This document shows positions 47,238-59,329 of a stretch of 64,000 nt of DNA, piece after piece. Both the position numbers and the translations under genes were made by a program. Source of the DNA: Myoxocephalus aenaeus (taxonomy: Eukaryota > Chordata > Actinopteri > Perciformes > Cottidae); assembly GCA_038501785.1 (NCBI GenBank), contig JBAMJR010000085.1, positions 761,001 through 825,000 on the forward strand. The letters are read 5' to 3'. The stretch's first letter is position 1; each line of letters begins with the position of its first letter. The notes under the pieces were generated by a model, which did no database searches, had not been told where the DNA came from, and worked only from the letters and a program-made list of their open reading frames with translations.

Positions 47238-47298
47238 GTCCAGGCAGGAGGGATCGTGCTAACCTTAACGCCGGCTGCTACTGCAGCGTATGTGTGAG
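47238..47298 (+). other. Candidate 61-nt 5' non-coding exon, probably eya1
   Basis: The segment begins after CCTGCGTTAG and ends at GTGTGAG|GTAAGAG, a near-perfect donor. A branch site and pyrimidine tract precede it. It is richer in CpG and GC than its surroundings (CTTAACGCCGGCTGCTAC). There is no open frame of use: the only ATG is nine bases from the 3' end in a weak context. By synteny it is most likely an eya1 5' UTR exon. A cryptic exon or an unrelated lncRNA exon cannot be ruled out. Confidence 0.5.
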
Positions 47299-50200
47299 GT
47301 AAGAGACTGAATAATTGAGTTTCTCCAGTCTGCTTAAGGCCTGCGACTGATCAAGTGGTGCAGTGTTTGATTGGCATAATGGCACCATACCCCCCCAGGT
47401 AAGGTCAGTCCGAGCAACATCTGGGTCTATTACGCATTATGCAACTCCCAGTATGAAAGGCAAGGCCTCATATGGTATTGGTTGATATCATTATTGTTAT
47501 CATTTCCAAACCCCTGCTCACTAAGAATAGGTGGTTAATTTTAGATGCGAAAAAAGATCCAATTACTCAGGCCTCTGCTGGTGGTTGTCCCCAGAGTTAG
47601 TGCAGGGAAATAAATCTGGTGGCCTTGATTAAGCACCTGACAATAGAGTTAGCACAGCACTAGTGGTTTATAGTAATACAGCGGACATGGGCAATTAGGC
47701 CCACCAAGTAATTTACAGTACTGCTTGCAGGTGGTGACCTGGTATGAGCTTGGGACCACCTCAGTAACAAATGAGGTGGCATAGGCGAGCAGAGAAGCAG
47801 CGATGTAGGACTTCCAAATACAGCAAAGCAATCAAAGATTATAAAAAGAGGCGTATTTCAAATTTGTTATGATGTTGTTCTCGTGAAAGGAATAACACAT
47901 GGCTCCGGGTTTCTCATCTGTAATTTTCTGGAGAATGAATGATCACTTTTATACGTTGTTGATCTTCTTACGTCAGCGTGCACCGCTCTCCTCTCACTGC
48001 TACCTATTAATTATGAAATACTGTAGGTCTTGCCCATTTCATTTTACTACTTCTTCCTGCTGGACTTGGTGTGAAAAGCTGCTGTTTTTAAAAAGGTGTA
48101 TTAAAGTAAGAGTGGGGAACGTTCCCCCAGCACCCGGCTCTCTCCGGCATTATGTCATCAGAGTCAAAAAGGCACGGCTGAAGAAAAATAGCTTGTTTCA
48201 CACATGATAGACACCTTAACACATAGAGCAAATGGAGCGAGGCAAATGGCTTCTTCTCTACACACAGCTCCGGCCTTCACACACCCAAATTCATACATTC
48301 ATACAGTAGGTGTATTATGATCCTTGAATGGACCTAATGTGGTATTATTTAACAGTTTAGAGAGATTTGTCTATAATGATAAAATGAAATGTGTCAATAT
48401 TCATTGTAATTAGAGTATGATGACTGACATTGTTATAAAAGTCCACATGCTAGATTATCCTCTTTTTATTTTATTTTGTAATTAGCATTATTTTATTTTA
48501 CACACAGCAAGTTCCTCATAATACTCTCTAAGAGTATTTAAATGCCATTTATTTGAAAATAATTGTACCATTGTGTGTAACAGTGAAGAAAAACAGTGCC
48601 CTCTTCTGCCGGCCTGCCTCTGCTGTGTTGCTCACAGATTGAAACATTACTTCAGGTTTTGCTGTAGTTTACACAGTGTGGACACTGGCACTCTGTGTCT
48701 GTGGCTTATCTGCCTCTTGTACAGGCCATCAACTGGACTGAGTGGCAGGACCCCTGGAATAACTCTGACCACCTTTATCCCCACTGTCAGCACATAGGCC
48801 TTAGTGGGAGCTGATTTCATCAAGGCCACCACAGTCCGCTGGTTGCTCTGCTCCCCATGATGGACCACTGCTGGGCCGGTTTCCTCAGGAAGCCTCTTTA
48901 GTTTAACGTGAGCCTGTCCTGTGCAGCCAATGCAGTGTATTCCCGTGGAGCTCCTGATAGGTGTTTGCACAGCCTGAGCCTCTTAATTGTGCTTGTGGTC
49001 ACACACCAAATTTAAAGTAGTGTTATCTTGAAAAAATGGAAATCCTTCATGTCATTTAATCAAATTTATAGTCCATTATTATTTATATTTTGGGCCAGGG
49101 TGTAGGATTTCGAGAGATCTCAGAGCAGAAATGGAATATAATATTGATCACTATGTTTTCATTCGTGTATAATCGCCTGAAACTAAGAAGTTTTGTGTTT
49201 TTGTTAGTTTAGGAGCGGGTTCTTTTCACAGAGTCCACCGTGTTGCACAGCCATGCCTTTCACATCTTTTACTTGACCTGAGGGCCACCGTAGTTCTCAG
49301 ATGCACCAGTGAAATTGCAGGAACATGACCCGTGTAGAGTGCAAAACCGTGGTAACACCAGCCGACTTCCGATGCTCCTTAAGTAGTGTTATTATGGTAA
49401 GGACGGCCTCTGAGCGAGGCGAACAACGTTTCCATGATTTCGCACTTGGTGGCTCAGGTTACCAAAGTCTTGGAAAGGGAGAATTGAGCGTCGCAATCTG
49501 CAACCACACTGCTAGATGCCTCCAAATCCTACGCACTGTCCCTTTAAACATTTATTGCTATTTTGACTCTTTTATTGTCAGTCAGAGTAAGCAAACTGCT
49601 ACGTGGCGGTGGAGGCCGTTCCATCTATTTTTATGTGCGTCATTCATTCATGACAAACACCCTGCAAATAGGGAGAAAGGCTAATTGGCATAAACTCCAA
49701 TGATGTAAGCTGCACCACACCACAGCTGTGTGAGGTCCACCGATGCTTGCACAGCTATTTTAGAGCTCCAGTCCAAAATAAATACTGTATACTGTATACT
49801 TGTGGTACACCTGCAATGCAACTTAGTCCTGAAGACAGACAGCGTGAGCAGCAGAACATTTTGTTTTTTTCCCTTGACAGAGAAAGGATTAGTTTTGTTG
49901 AGCTCAGCTATTATATCCGTGACCCCCCCCCTGTCAAAATGAATACATGAGCAATTATTAATATATGAAACCTGACTTTCCCGAGATGATTATATTTTCT
50001 ATTTTGATAGATTGTGTAAGTGGGCATTGGTTAGAACGTTTCATTTCTGTTTTTTATTTTTTATTTTTACAGCTGCTTTGTAAAAGACGAGAAAAAAAAA
50101 TCCTTGAATGAGCTTCTAATCATGAGCGCTATTTCCATTCACCCAATAAGGAAACGGTCTCCAGGTTATTTCTACAGATGCAAGCGTGAACTCCTTGCTG

Positions 50201-52640
50201 GACTACTGGAACAATATTTAGCATTTCTGCTACTGATGTTTAATCTCTCATTAGCCTTTAGGTGACACGAAACAGCATCAGTCTCAATCTTGTGTTTGCC
50301 AATCAGAGGCAGGTTGAGTGACAGGCACAGAACAGCACATCCCTTATGTAAACCCTTCCTCTACCACCACGAAATTAGAGTGGCTGTTGCTACACGCCGC
50401 CGCCTCCTGCTTCTACACAAATGAGAAAGTAACCACTCCGGTTCAGAAGTTCACATTTTGGATGCGTGCCGGAACTACTTAAGGCCAGTGACGTTTTTTC
50501 AGAGGAACAGGTGGTCAGAGTGACATAATTCTGGCTCACTGTTAAGATCCTTAGAAATTAGGCCCTGTTGCTCTGCCAGAAGTGTTATTACTCTGTCAAT
50601 ATGTATAAGCACGAGTTCTTACTAATGTAATCTGATAAAAATGGAAAGCCAAAATGAAGACACTGACATGAATACTTCTTTACACCTGCTCCTGTAATTT
50701 ATCTATTAAATAAAATGTTCTACAAACAAACAAATCACATACATATGCACCCATCTTTGACATGTCTCAAGGCTTGGCTGAGAAAGCTATTTATTCTTAT
50801 ACACTGTCAACTACTGGCACGTATGCGTTCAAGTGGAATGCCGTTCAGAATGCAGAAAATATATTTAGTTCTCGCCAACAGACAGCAAAAGGCACCAGTG
50901 GGTCTAGCCCCTGTGTGAGAACAGTTATTTCTGTCGCAGTATGGACTTTCAATTACAATAATCCGCTGCTTGACTCTTTTTAAGAACATCAGGGCCGATT
51001 AACTATGTAGATACATTAAATGTGAAACCTACAGTACAGATCATAGCTTAGTTTAGTTTTAGTTTAAGATATTACAAATAAAGATTTGACTGTATTCTGC
51101 CTTCGCCCATAGCTGAGTTGTTGACTCTTATACTGTATCTAGCAAGGAAACAGGAAATACAATGTAGAATGTCTGCTTGCATGTAGTTTGATGCAAAAAT
51201 AATTGCATGTATGAGTTACGAAATGTGCAGTAACAGTTTGTCACATTTAGTTATTATGAGTTACTATAAGCCCATTAATAGGAAGGTGCTTATGGACAGT
51301 GGAAATACCCCACAGCTGCAGTCTGGCTGTTGCTCCGTGTGTGATCCTCCTGTCAGACCCTCAGAAAACACTCAGACTTCACTACCATGCAGACACGGTC
51401 TCATTTGCAGCCATTTGTCCTGCAAACATTCTGGGTGCATAATGAATCCAATATCCTGCTTTTCCTCTCAATTGTATACAGATACAATATTGTTGACAGT
51501 CCTTTAGAATAGATAAGCTGTTTCTACTATTGTTGACATTTAGGGTCACTAAACATTCTGCATGGTTTTGTCTTTGGGAAACCCTGTGAGGTCTGTGCTT
51601 ATATTTGGTGGAGGTTTTACCTAAAGCTGGGCAAATCTCATGGCAAAGCCATGTGATTCAAAAGGGATGAACAGAGAACAATGGCCAGATAAGTGAATTA
51701 TCTACCTGGTAGGAACACACAAGGGCTGTGTCCTGAAGCTAGGCAACTGGCCGGCCCTCTGTTTGTATTAGGAAACAGTTGAGCAGCTCCTGCAAACACT
51801 ACTTATCCTGTTTAATTGGTGTGTAATTCCTGCAAAGTTGTCATACATGTCTGTTTTTCTTGACCTATACAAACAGTAGAGGGTAGTGTGAATCGTCATT
51901 GAGTGGTTAAGTGGAGGCTTCTCTAGAGGGGCGAATAATTGGTGGTAAGAATCGTGTCAACACTTGTGAACCTTAAGTTGACAAAGTTGTATTGTTTATC
52001 TGAATGACAGAGTTAGACTTGACATATGAAGCAAATGTCTGTCTCCATCTACCAAATTGTTTTGTTTAATGCCAATATTCTGGATTTCAAGACTATTTAG
52101 AATGTATAAATTGTAAAATTGTCCCGACACAACTTAGTTGCTGCAAGTCAGACGATTCATTTTACTGATTAGGTATTAAGTTTATTATGATTAAGAAAAT
52201 AATTGTACAAATTAAATGCAAATAGGTAGCTAATAAAACAAAAGACCTGTTAAAAGTAAAAAAATGAAAATGTATGCACTTAATGGTTAATGTGACTGCC
52301 ATTATATATCAGACTTTAATTCATTTAATTAACTCTATTGGATACCTGTCACTTAGACACTATATATGTGTCTGTGCTGCTGCCTTCATGAACTGATCCA
52401 CTAAAGATAGTATATGTGAGAATGCTATTTTTCAGAAATTGTACATTGACATGGCTGAAATTAAACACAAACATATGGATGACAATGACAACAGTTTTGC
52501 ACACCGTATTTGTGTTTCATAGCATCTATGCCCTCAGCTTTAGAACAAAATCCATCTGGCTTGAAATAAATAATAAAAAAGAGATTTCTAAGTCATATCG
52601 CTGATCTGCTGCCATGAATGAACAATACCTTTACCGTCTC
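47299..52640. other. Non-coding stretch, presumed eya1 intron
   Basis: No EYA1 coding exon was found. It holds the MITE-like repeat at 49.1 kb. Frames at 48573-48970 have no recognisable protein. CCAATCAG and CpG-bearing sequence near 50300-50480 may be another repeat or a regulatory block. Confidence 0.5.
49092..49548. repeat. MITE-type teleost repeat with GTGTAGGATTT ends
   Basis: The left end GGGTGTAGGATTTCG is inverted at the right end AAATCCTACGCACTGTCCC. Inside are GAAATGGAATATAATATTGATC, GTGTATAATCGCCTGAAAC and GGAGCGGGTTCTTTTCAC, the normal body of a frequent fish element. Confidence 0.75.
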
Positions 52641-53440
52641 TCAGTACTCAAACTTTTTAAATGTCCTGGAGGAGTTCCTGTTCGAGTCCCAAACCCACTG
52701 AGATCTCTAATGAAGGCTTTACCTTCCAGGCAAGCATATTTCTCCGAATGACAGTAATTTACATATGATGTATTTAGAGAAGAAGAGGGCAGGCTAATTC
52801 TATTTAGAGATTTTCCTTTGTTTTAGGAGTCATTAGCAGCTAGCTCAAATCTAATTTTTACAATTTCATCAGGCCATCTTGGAAAGCCTCTGTGAGCTCA
52901 TCAGAGAGGAGCATTTATTGCTAAGTGTTCTCTATTGCATTAGCACACAATAAAGCGGCCAGGGACTGCTACAGACGTTTATGTGGAATCCAGTTAACAC
53001 TCCGCCAATTCGTTTTTTATTGGGACACAATCAATTTTTATTCATTTTAAAGCCAGAATGCTTTCTTACATTGTGTGCCTACCCCCAGCTTATTATGCCC
53101 TAAACTAATTACTCAGTTGTTTTCACAAAATGCTAATGTTTATGTTAAAGATTTCCTCTTTGAAATGAAGGCTTGACGCGCATATGCATAATCACAGATT
53201 TTGTACATTCTAATGCAAGTCTGTCACACATGTTCTTCATTATCACACGCTTCCCACAATGTTTTTAAAGCATAATAATGGCATTCATTTAATTTGTAGA
53301 AGTCTGGCAATAACAGCAGTCTGAGTAATAACACATAATGTGTCATATTGTCGAGAGGGCTGAACATAATGCAGCTCTTGAGAGTTTGTTAAGTTAATCG
53401 TAAAGTAGCTATTATGGACATGTACATTTGATATATTATT
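52640..53440. promoter_or_regulatory. Candidate conserved non-coding element cluster
   Basis: This 800-bp stretch has no microsatellite or recognised repeat. TAAT-type homeodomain cores are dense (CAGGCTAATTC, AATCTAATTTTTAC, CTAAACTAATTACTC). It also has a POU-like CATATGCATAATCAC and a SOX/TCF-like CTTTGTTTTAG. The texture is that of deeply conserved vertebrate enhancers. Position suggests eya1 regulation. No alignment was run. Confidence 0.4.
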
Positions 53441-54099
53441 GTATAAAAAATTGGAAGCCTCTATTTATTTCGGCGCTTGCGTGAATAGCCAAGAACTCGA
53501 TCCCCGTGTGGTGGGAAAGCAGCTGAAGGCATCTCAATGTGAGCTCGATGTGTGCATCTTCACTGCTGTGAGATAATTAGAGTGCTTAAGTGCTCCTGGA
53601 GACAAGACAGACCCAGATCCCCTCTTCCTCTTCGGCCCTTCCTCTCATTCACTAAGAAGTATTTAATGGCTCCCATTTGACTCCGATATCATTTATTGTT
53701 TGGTATCAGATGTACACCTTGTACCCTTCACCGTTTGCAGAAGCATGTTGGACCTGAACTGGAATGTAGGCAACGGACAAAAAGTCGTACATCTTCCCTT
53801 CACCCTTCGACCTCCAGCCCACCGCTGCTTTCCCATCAGTAAAATGCACAGGCATCCTCTCTTTGGTATTGCGTTTCAATATGCGCAAACAAAGAATATT
53901 CATAGCTGCAGCCTCAAATGACAGTCAGTGACATTGCTCGTGACATTTACTACGTGCATGCGCTTTCTTTGTGTGCGGGCTTTCCGTATGTGCGTGCAGA
54001 CATTTTTCTATTCCAGTTTTGGGATTTGTCCTGCAGTGGGCTCTGGAATGCTTTCAACATATTGATGAGATGACAAGTTATCATTGATCTGTCCTTACT

Positions 54100-54420
54100 T
54101 AGCGGGATCCATTAAATAATGTATGGGCTCCTGTGCATTACCAGTGCACTCTCCTGTCCTTGGCCCATTAGAGGAGTAGGGCATGGGGCCCTAGTGGCTC
54201 CAGGCCCTCTGAGGTCCTTGGGCTTTCATTTAATTAAATTATCCTATAATGAAAACTCCCATAATGAGATTAATTTTAATTATTTATCGGCGGCCGATTT
54301 GAGGGAGAGGCTGCATTAATAATGCACGAAAGGGCTAAACATTTTTTCAATTCATCACCTTTTCCTTTTGTCAAAGGTGCAATTTATTAAGTGCTCTGCA
54401 GCTGCTAGAGGTGATGTGGT
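54100..54420. promoter_or_regulatory. Candidate conserved non-coding element
   Basis: CATTTAATTAAATTATCC, AATGAGATTAATTTTAATTA and CTGCATTAATAATGCACG lie around a GC-rich CGGCGGCCGATT core. This unusual mix of homeodomain sites and CpG resembles developmental enhancers. Confidence 0.35.
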
Positions 54421-57400
54421 GGAGATATGGACGACCAGGCCCAGAGGTCAGTCTGAAGGGCTGCTGGAGTGCTTCACTGTCATTTGATAATGTGCATTAT
54501 TTTTGCAAAATTAGCGTCACCGCAAACCATTTGGGTATTATGCATTCCCTGGTGTGCTTGCATACATCTATTCATGCTTCAAGACTTGTCCGCTTTGTTA
54601 AAAGAGAGCATGACACAGTTTGGGCATTCCTACAATAATGTTCTCTCCAGTTTCTTGAAGCTTGATGAATTTTATATTAATACCTAAAGGCAGAGAAGTA
54701 ATCAAAATTCTGCCTGTAATTCTCTGCTGATAGTTGTATACCTCCGTCAGGTTGGCATCGTGATTCCCCTTGTGTGAGCACATTAGAATACTTTGGTGGC
54801 TGGCCAACAGAATAGAGGAAGATTGTCGAATGTCACACAGTGTGAAACTGTAATTAGCTGGCATGGAAACGTGCTTATTTGAGTTCCCGGGCAAGAGAGA
54901 TAGCAGTACAGTTGAGGTATGTAAGCTGATACATTGTTGAAAACAATTACCTTTTGTGATTTAAATGAGCACATTTTACATCTTCCAAACGTTTGTATCA
55001 GCTGACAGAAATATATAGGCTGGCAGAGAAGTGGCCGAGGGCAGGAGTCAAGAATGTCATTGGGATGGTGAGCCGAGTGCATTTATCAGGCCTTCATCAA
55101 TAGTCGATTAATAATTCAGGTAAAGTCTGGGGCTTCTTTAGGGCAGGGTTTCAGCTAGCTTGTAATTTTGTAAATTGCATAGTCATCATGCAATGGATGA
55201 GCCAAGCTGCTCCGAGAGTCACAGCTGTGAATGTAGGTTGGCCTCTATGGGGTTTTAGTAACAGGTACAGCAAGAGTTTGATCCAGATGTGGAAGAGTTG
55301 TAGCCTGGTACCGACAACAAATGCAGAAACAAAGGACCTCCAAAGAGGCTGGAGGAAGACGACATAAAGACCGCGAGAAGCACCGTGCTTAACAAAAAAA
55401 CAAAATATTAAACCACAGAGCAAGAGATGAACATATATTGCTGTTGTATAACATGCAGAAAAACAACATGTTTCAAGCTCAGAGTTCTGGACACAATTGT
55501 AGTCAAATGGATCGTTTGCTTTGCACTTGGCTACAGACTTAACAATATTATCAACGTCAAAATGGAGATCAATATTCTGATAGTGGCTTTCTGTTAAACC
55601 ACCAGTCCCGTCCTTTTGGCAGATTTCCAGCAGATACTTCCCACTGGCGAACAGAAAACCAACAGGCATTTCTTTCCATTGTGAGCTGTTCAAGGTGCCT
55701 TGGCCCAGGTGCAGCATTAGCAGAACAGTCCGTGGCCAGTGAATGAGCAAACCCCTCAATTACCCCGAGCCGGCTCCCAGATAACTCCTATTCAACAAAA
55801 TGGGCCCTCTAATTGCTCTGACCTGTATTACCTGTTCTGTGTCCAAAAGTGCGCTATTCTTCCAAATTGTTTCCAAGGCAACTGGAAGTTTTTGTGACCT
55901 ATAAAAAGTTTCTACTCCTGTAACTGATCCGAGGCTCGGCGGTTGTTTGTTTCCATGGCAGGCTGCTGAGCTATTTATAGGTCTATCTAGCTGGTACGAG
56001 TAGGCACAGAAAGCATTACCAACAATTTTATTCATTCAGAAGAGACATAACCGCTTGGGTTTTTGATAGACTTAAAGTCTACTCAAGAGTTGTCTGGATG
56101 TTTTGAGAACCAAAAACACCCGGGGCTTCAGCAATTGAGTCACAAAGTCAAGTGGAAGAAGGCTTCACACTCTTCTCTCCTGTTTTCCCACTGTCTGCTT
56201 CCCCCCCCCCCCCCCCCTCAATGCAGAAACGGATCCTCGTAACAAAATGTAATGTTTATTTTGGAGTCAGAGGCAATGCCCCGGATGACCGGACTTTCTT
56301 TGTTGTGGTTTCATTTGTGTTTTTAGCAAAGCCGTACGGAGCTGCTGGTATTGATGAGTCATGTGTTCATCATCAGAGTTCCTTGGCAGTTCATCACGTC
56401 TTCCCCTCACTGTGTGCGTCTTTAGCAAAAGGTTAATCAGGAAACCCTCCATATTAAAGAGATAATGTATCGCTGATTCACAGGGTTGAAAAGCCGTATT
56501 CATTATCAAAGGTGTCTCCAACAGAGTTCAAGAAAAGATCTCCCTTAGGGCATTTGGCAGCTGCATCAAACGTGCCTCCAATTTTGAAATCTGTCTCTAA
56601 CTTTTAGTTGACATACAGTATATTGTAATATCATTACCTCTATTTTCTCTGCTCCGCTCCTACCATACTGTACATGTGGCTACAATTGTTTCATATTGAC
56701 TTTAAAAACATTATAACGGTTCAGTTCAAGACCTGCAGTTGTTGCCGTATTAAAACTATATGTAAACATGTAGATACAGTAAGAATCCTGCGTGTCCACA
56801 GATACATTTCTAAGAGGCTAGACAATAGATGGAATGAGATGGACTTTTAAAAGAGGTGAGATATCAATAGGAATCTATTTAGTTTATGGAGTAGATACAT
56901 TAACTTAACTAACAATCAATCTCTCCTGTCTTTAAAGCTTTTAAATTCTGACCTGTCAATACATATCCAGCACCATGCTCACTCTTAACAGCACTGTTGT
57001 GGTTATTCACCTACTTTCAGCGTTCGTTTGTTACTTCCTCCTTGAATCGTACCTTCAGTAATGTTGCTTTGCAACCAATACTACAAAAAAAGAAGATGAA
57101 ACATTTACAGGAAACACTTCTAGCAGTGGACACATTTATGGAAAGGGCACAACAGAGTTATAAACTGACCTGTTAGTGTTCTAGAGGAGTTCACATTTTG
57201 TTTTTGTTGCTAATAATATCTTTTTTTACTGTAGCAAAAAGCACATTTTAGTTATATTGATCAGTCGCACCATACATTAGTCGATCATTTATAACTGTTG
57301 TGTTTTCTATAGCTCTAGGTCTTACAATGAAACAAAGCAATATTGTCCCAGTATGTGGGTTCCTGCGATAGAAAACTGTAAACTATTACTGTTCTCCCTC

Positions 57401-58740
57401 AAATAGCTTAAGCACTTCTAGCTCAATGAGATACACCATATTTCACACAAGTACAAAGGGAGAGTGTGCTGTCAGGAGTGCATTGCAAATTCCATTTCCT
57501 CGTAGAGGAAGTCACCTTTTAGCAGGGCCACTGCTGTTCCAAACACATCAGGAGGAAACAAACAAGGAAAGTTGGAATATCATTTAGTCCAGTCGGTTCT
57601 ATTGATGTCCTTCACAATGATATGTTTGTCCAAATGAACTGCATCGGGAAGCTGTAAAGTCTTTGGTCTCAGAAAAGTGGACTGGCATTACAATTAGACT
57701 GGATTGGAAAGAGAGAATGGATGTTTACTTTCAATGAATTACTGCTGTATTTGTTATTTCCTACTAGTTTATAACCCACTTTTAGTGGCTTCCTCACTTG
57801 GACGACGCAGTCTTTGTTTTCTAATTTGTAAAGTAACTCGGACAGCGCTTCCTGCTCATTGGATATTGATAGTGTAGCAGTAGTGCTCTAGTAAAAACAA
57901 CAAATGAAAGGCTGTCTCCGTTACTCATGATGACTGCAGCGACAAGTTCCAGACACATGCACAGAAGTCACCAAGAGGTACTTTAGGGTTAGGTATTAGC
58001 ATATACGTCAGCACTCTCCTCGCATAGTCTTAAACTGTGATTACCCATTGGTTATTTTGGAACTTCTTGTCATGCTTCAAGTCCCTCTGATATGATTGGA
58101 GGCACCCACTGGTTCGGCAAGCTGCGAATAGTTCACACTGTCCTCAAGGCTGTGAAAAATTGTGCAGCTCAGCATGTTTCCTGCCGTTCTATAAAATGAG
58201 TGACATTTGGTGCCTAGTTAATCTGAGCTTCGGTGCACATGCAGAAAGGAGGCCGGGGAGACAGATAAGCCCAGCTGTTAAGTCTGTCCAGGAGTTTAAA
58301 ATTACTGAAAACTGGTGTCCAATGGGAATGCCCATTCATCGCTGTAAATAACCCTGCTGTGTTAGCTTGCACTTGCCTCTTAGTGAACAAATGCGGATGT
58401 AGGTTAAATATAAGTTATTTTTCCGGTCTGTAGTATTTGTTTTTTTATTTATGTAGGGATAGATAGCTGATTGGTAATACCCCAGGCTTAAATAGCCTTG
58501 TCCAAACTCTTTTATTGTCCTTTGGCACAGATGCTATCAGAACTTGAATGTGGAAGCATTATCTGCCAGTGAGACAAACCACTGGCTCGCATAGCACTGC
58601 CTCTTTTTGTAACTGTATTTAGTCTCAGAATGGCACAGACTCAATCTAAGTGGCTTTCATCTGGCCAATTCAAACAGACGTTTGACCCCAGACATTTGCC
58701 TAATGTGTTTTTGTTATGTGGACTCCTGGCTTCACAAATG
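54420..58740. other. Non-coding stretch
   Basis: It contains a 202-codon open frame on the minus strand (55151-55759) without known domains or splice context, and a poly(C) run at 56201-56217. No repeat family was recognised. Confidence 0.5.
56201..56217. repeat. Poly(C) run
   Basis: This is 17 C in a row, at a site where read errors are likely. Confidence 0.95.
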
Positions 58741-59150
58741 TCACAGTGGCTGGACTAGTGGGGGTTTGGTGAGTGACTCAGGGGGTTGGGAGTTAGGGGG
58801 GTACAGGAACAGCGAGTCAGCCTGAGGGGGTTGTGTTGCAAGGCAGAAGTTAAGTCTATAACCTCTGCATTTGTACTCTAACCCATTGGGAGTTGGTGGT
58901 GTGGAAATCACAAGTTCCCAGTGACGAGCAGCCCCTCCTTCCTCATGGGCCAGACCCACTACAAGCCTGCTGATGAGCACCACGGCCCCCTGGCACTCTG
59001 CTGACCTGGGCCCAACTGGGCAGGCAGCTGTGGAGGAGACGGGGAGTGCCACATTTCTGGCCGCCTGGGTTGCGCAAGTCAGAAGCAGTCCCAGACAGTT
59101 GGGGCTGCCCTGACAAATGCTGCCATTAGAGGGGTGCTGGAAATTTATTA
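58741..59150. other. GC-rich island of unknown nature
   Basis: This block is clearly richer in G and C than the flanking sequence and has a 195-codon open frame on the minus strand (58741-59328). The predicted protein shows no domain that I recognise and no splice signals were evident. It could be a conserved element, an old repeat or a decayed coding fragment. Confidence 0.3.
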
Positions 59151-59329
59151 CCAAACATATTGGTATTTTAGGGTGCAGCTGACTCAGATTTAGTGCCGTT
59201 GCTGACGAAGCTCTGTCTTTAAACCAGAATACCAGATTACTACCAGAAAGGCACACCCTCCATCCCTCATACCACCTATAACAATCAATGATCTGCTCTA
59301 CTTCATTCCTCAGCAGTTGTATTTGCAAT

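Noticed and set aside
48573..48970. Overlapping frames on both strands, one containing GLSGRTPG
   Set aside because: It briefly resembled the LSG motif near the EYA1 N-terminus, but flanking residues do not match.
52675..52700. GTTCGAGTCCC resembling a tRNA B box
   Set aside because: There is no A box at the right distance and no cloverleaf stems.
55151..55759. Minus-strand open frame of 202 codons
   Set aside because: There is no recognisable domain, the composition is that of surrounding DNA, and there is no splice or promoter context. Such frames occur by chance in a window this long.
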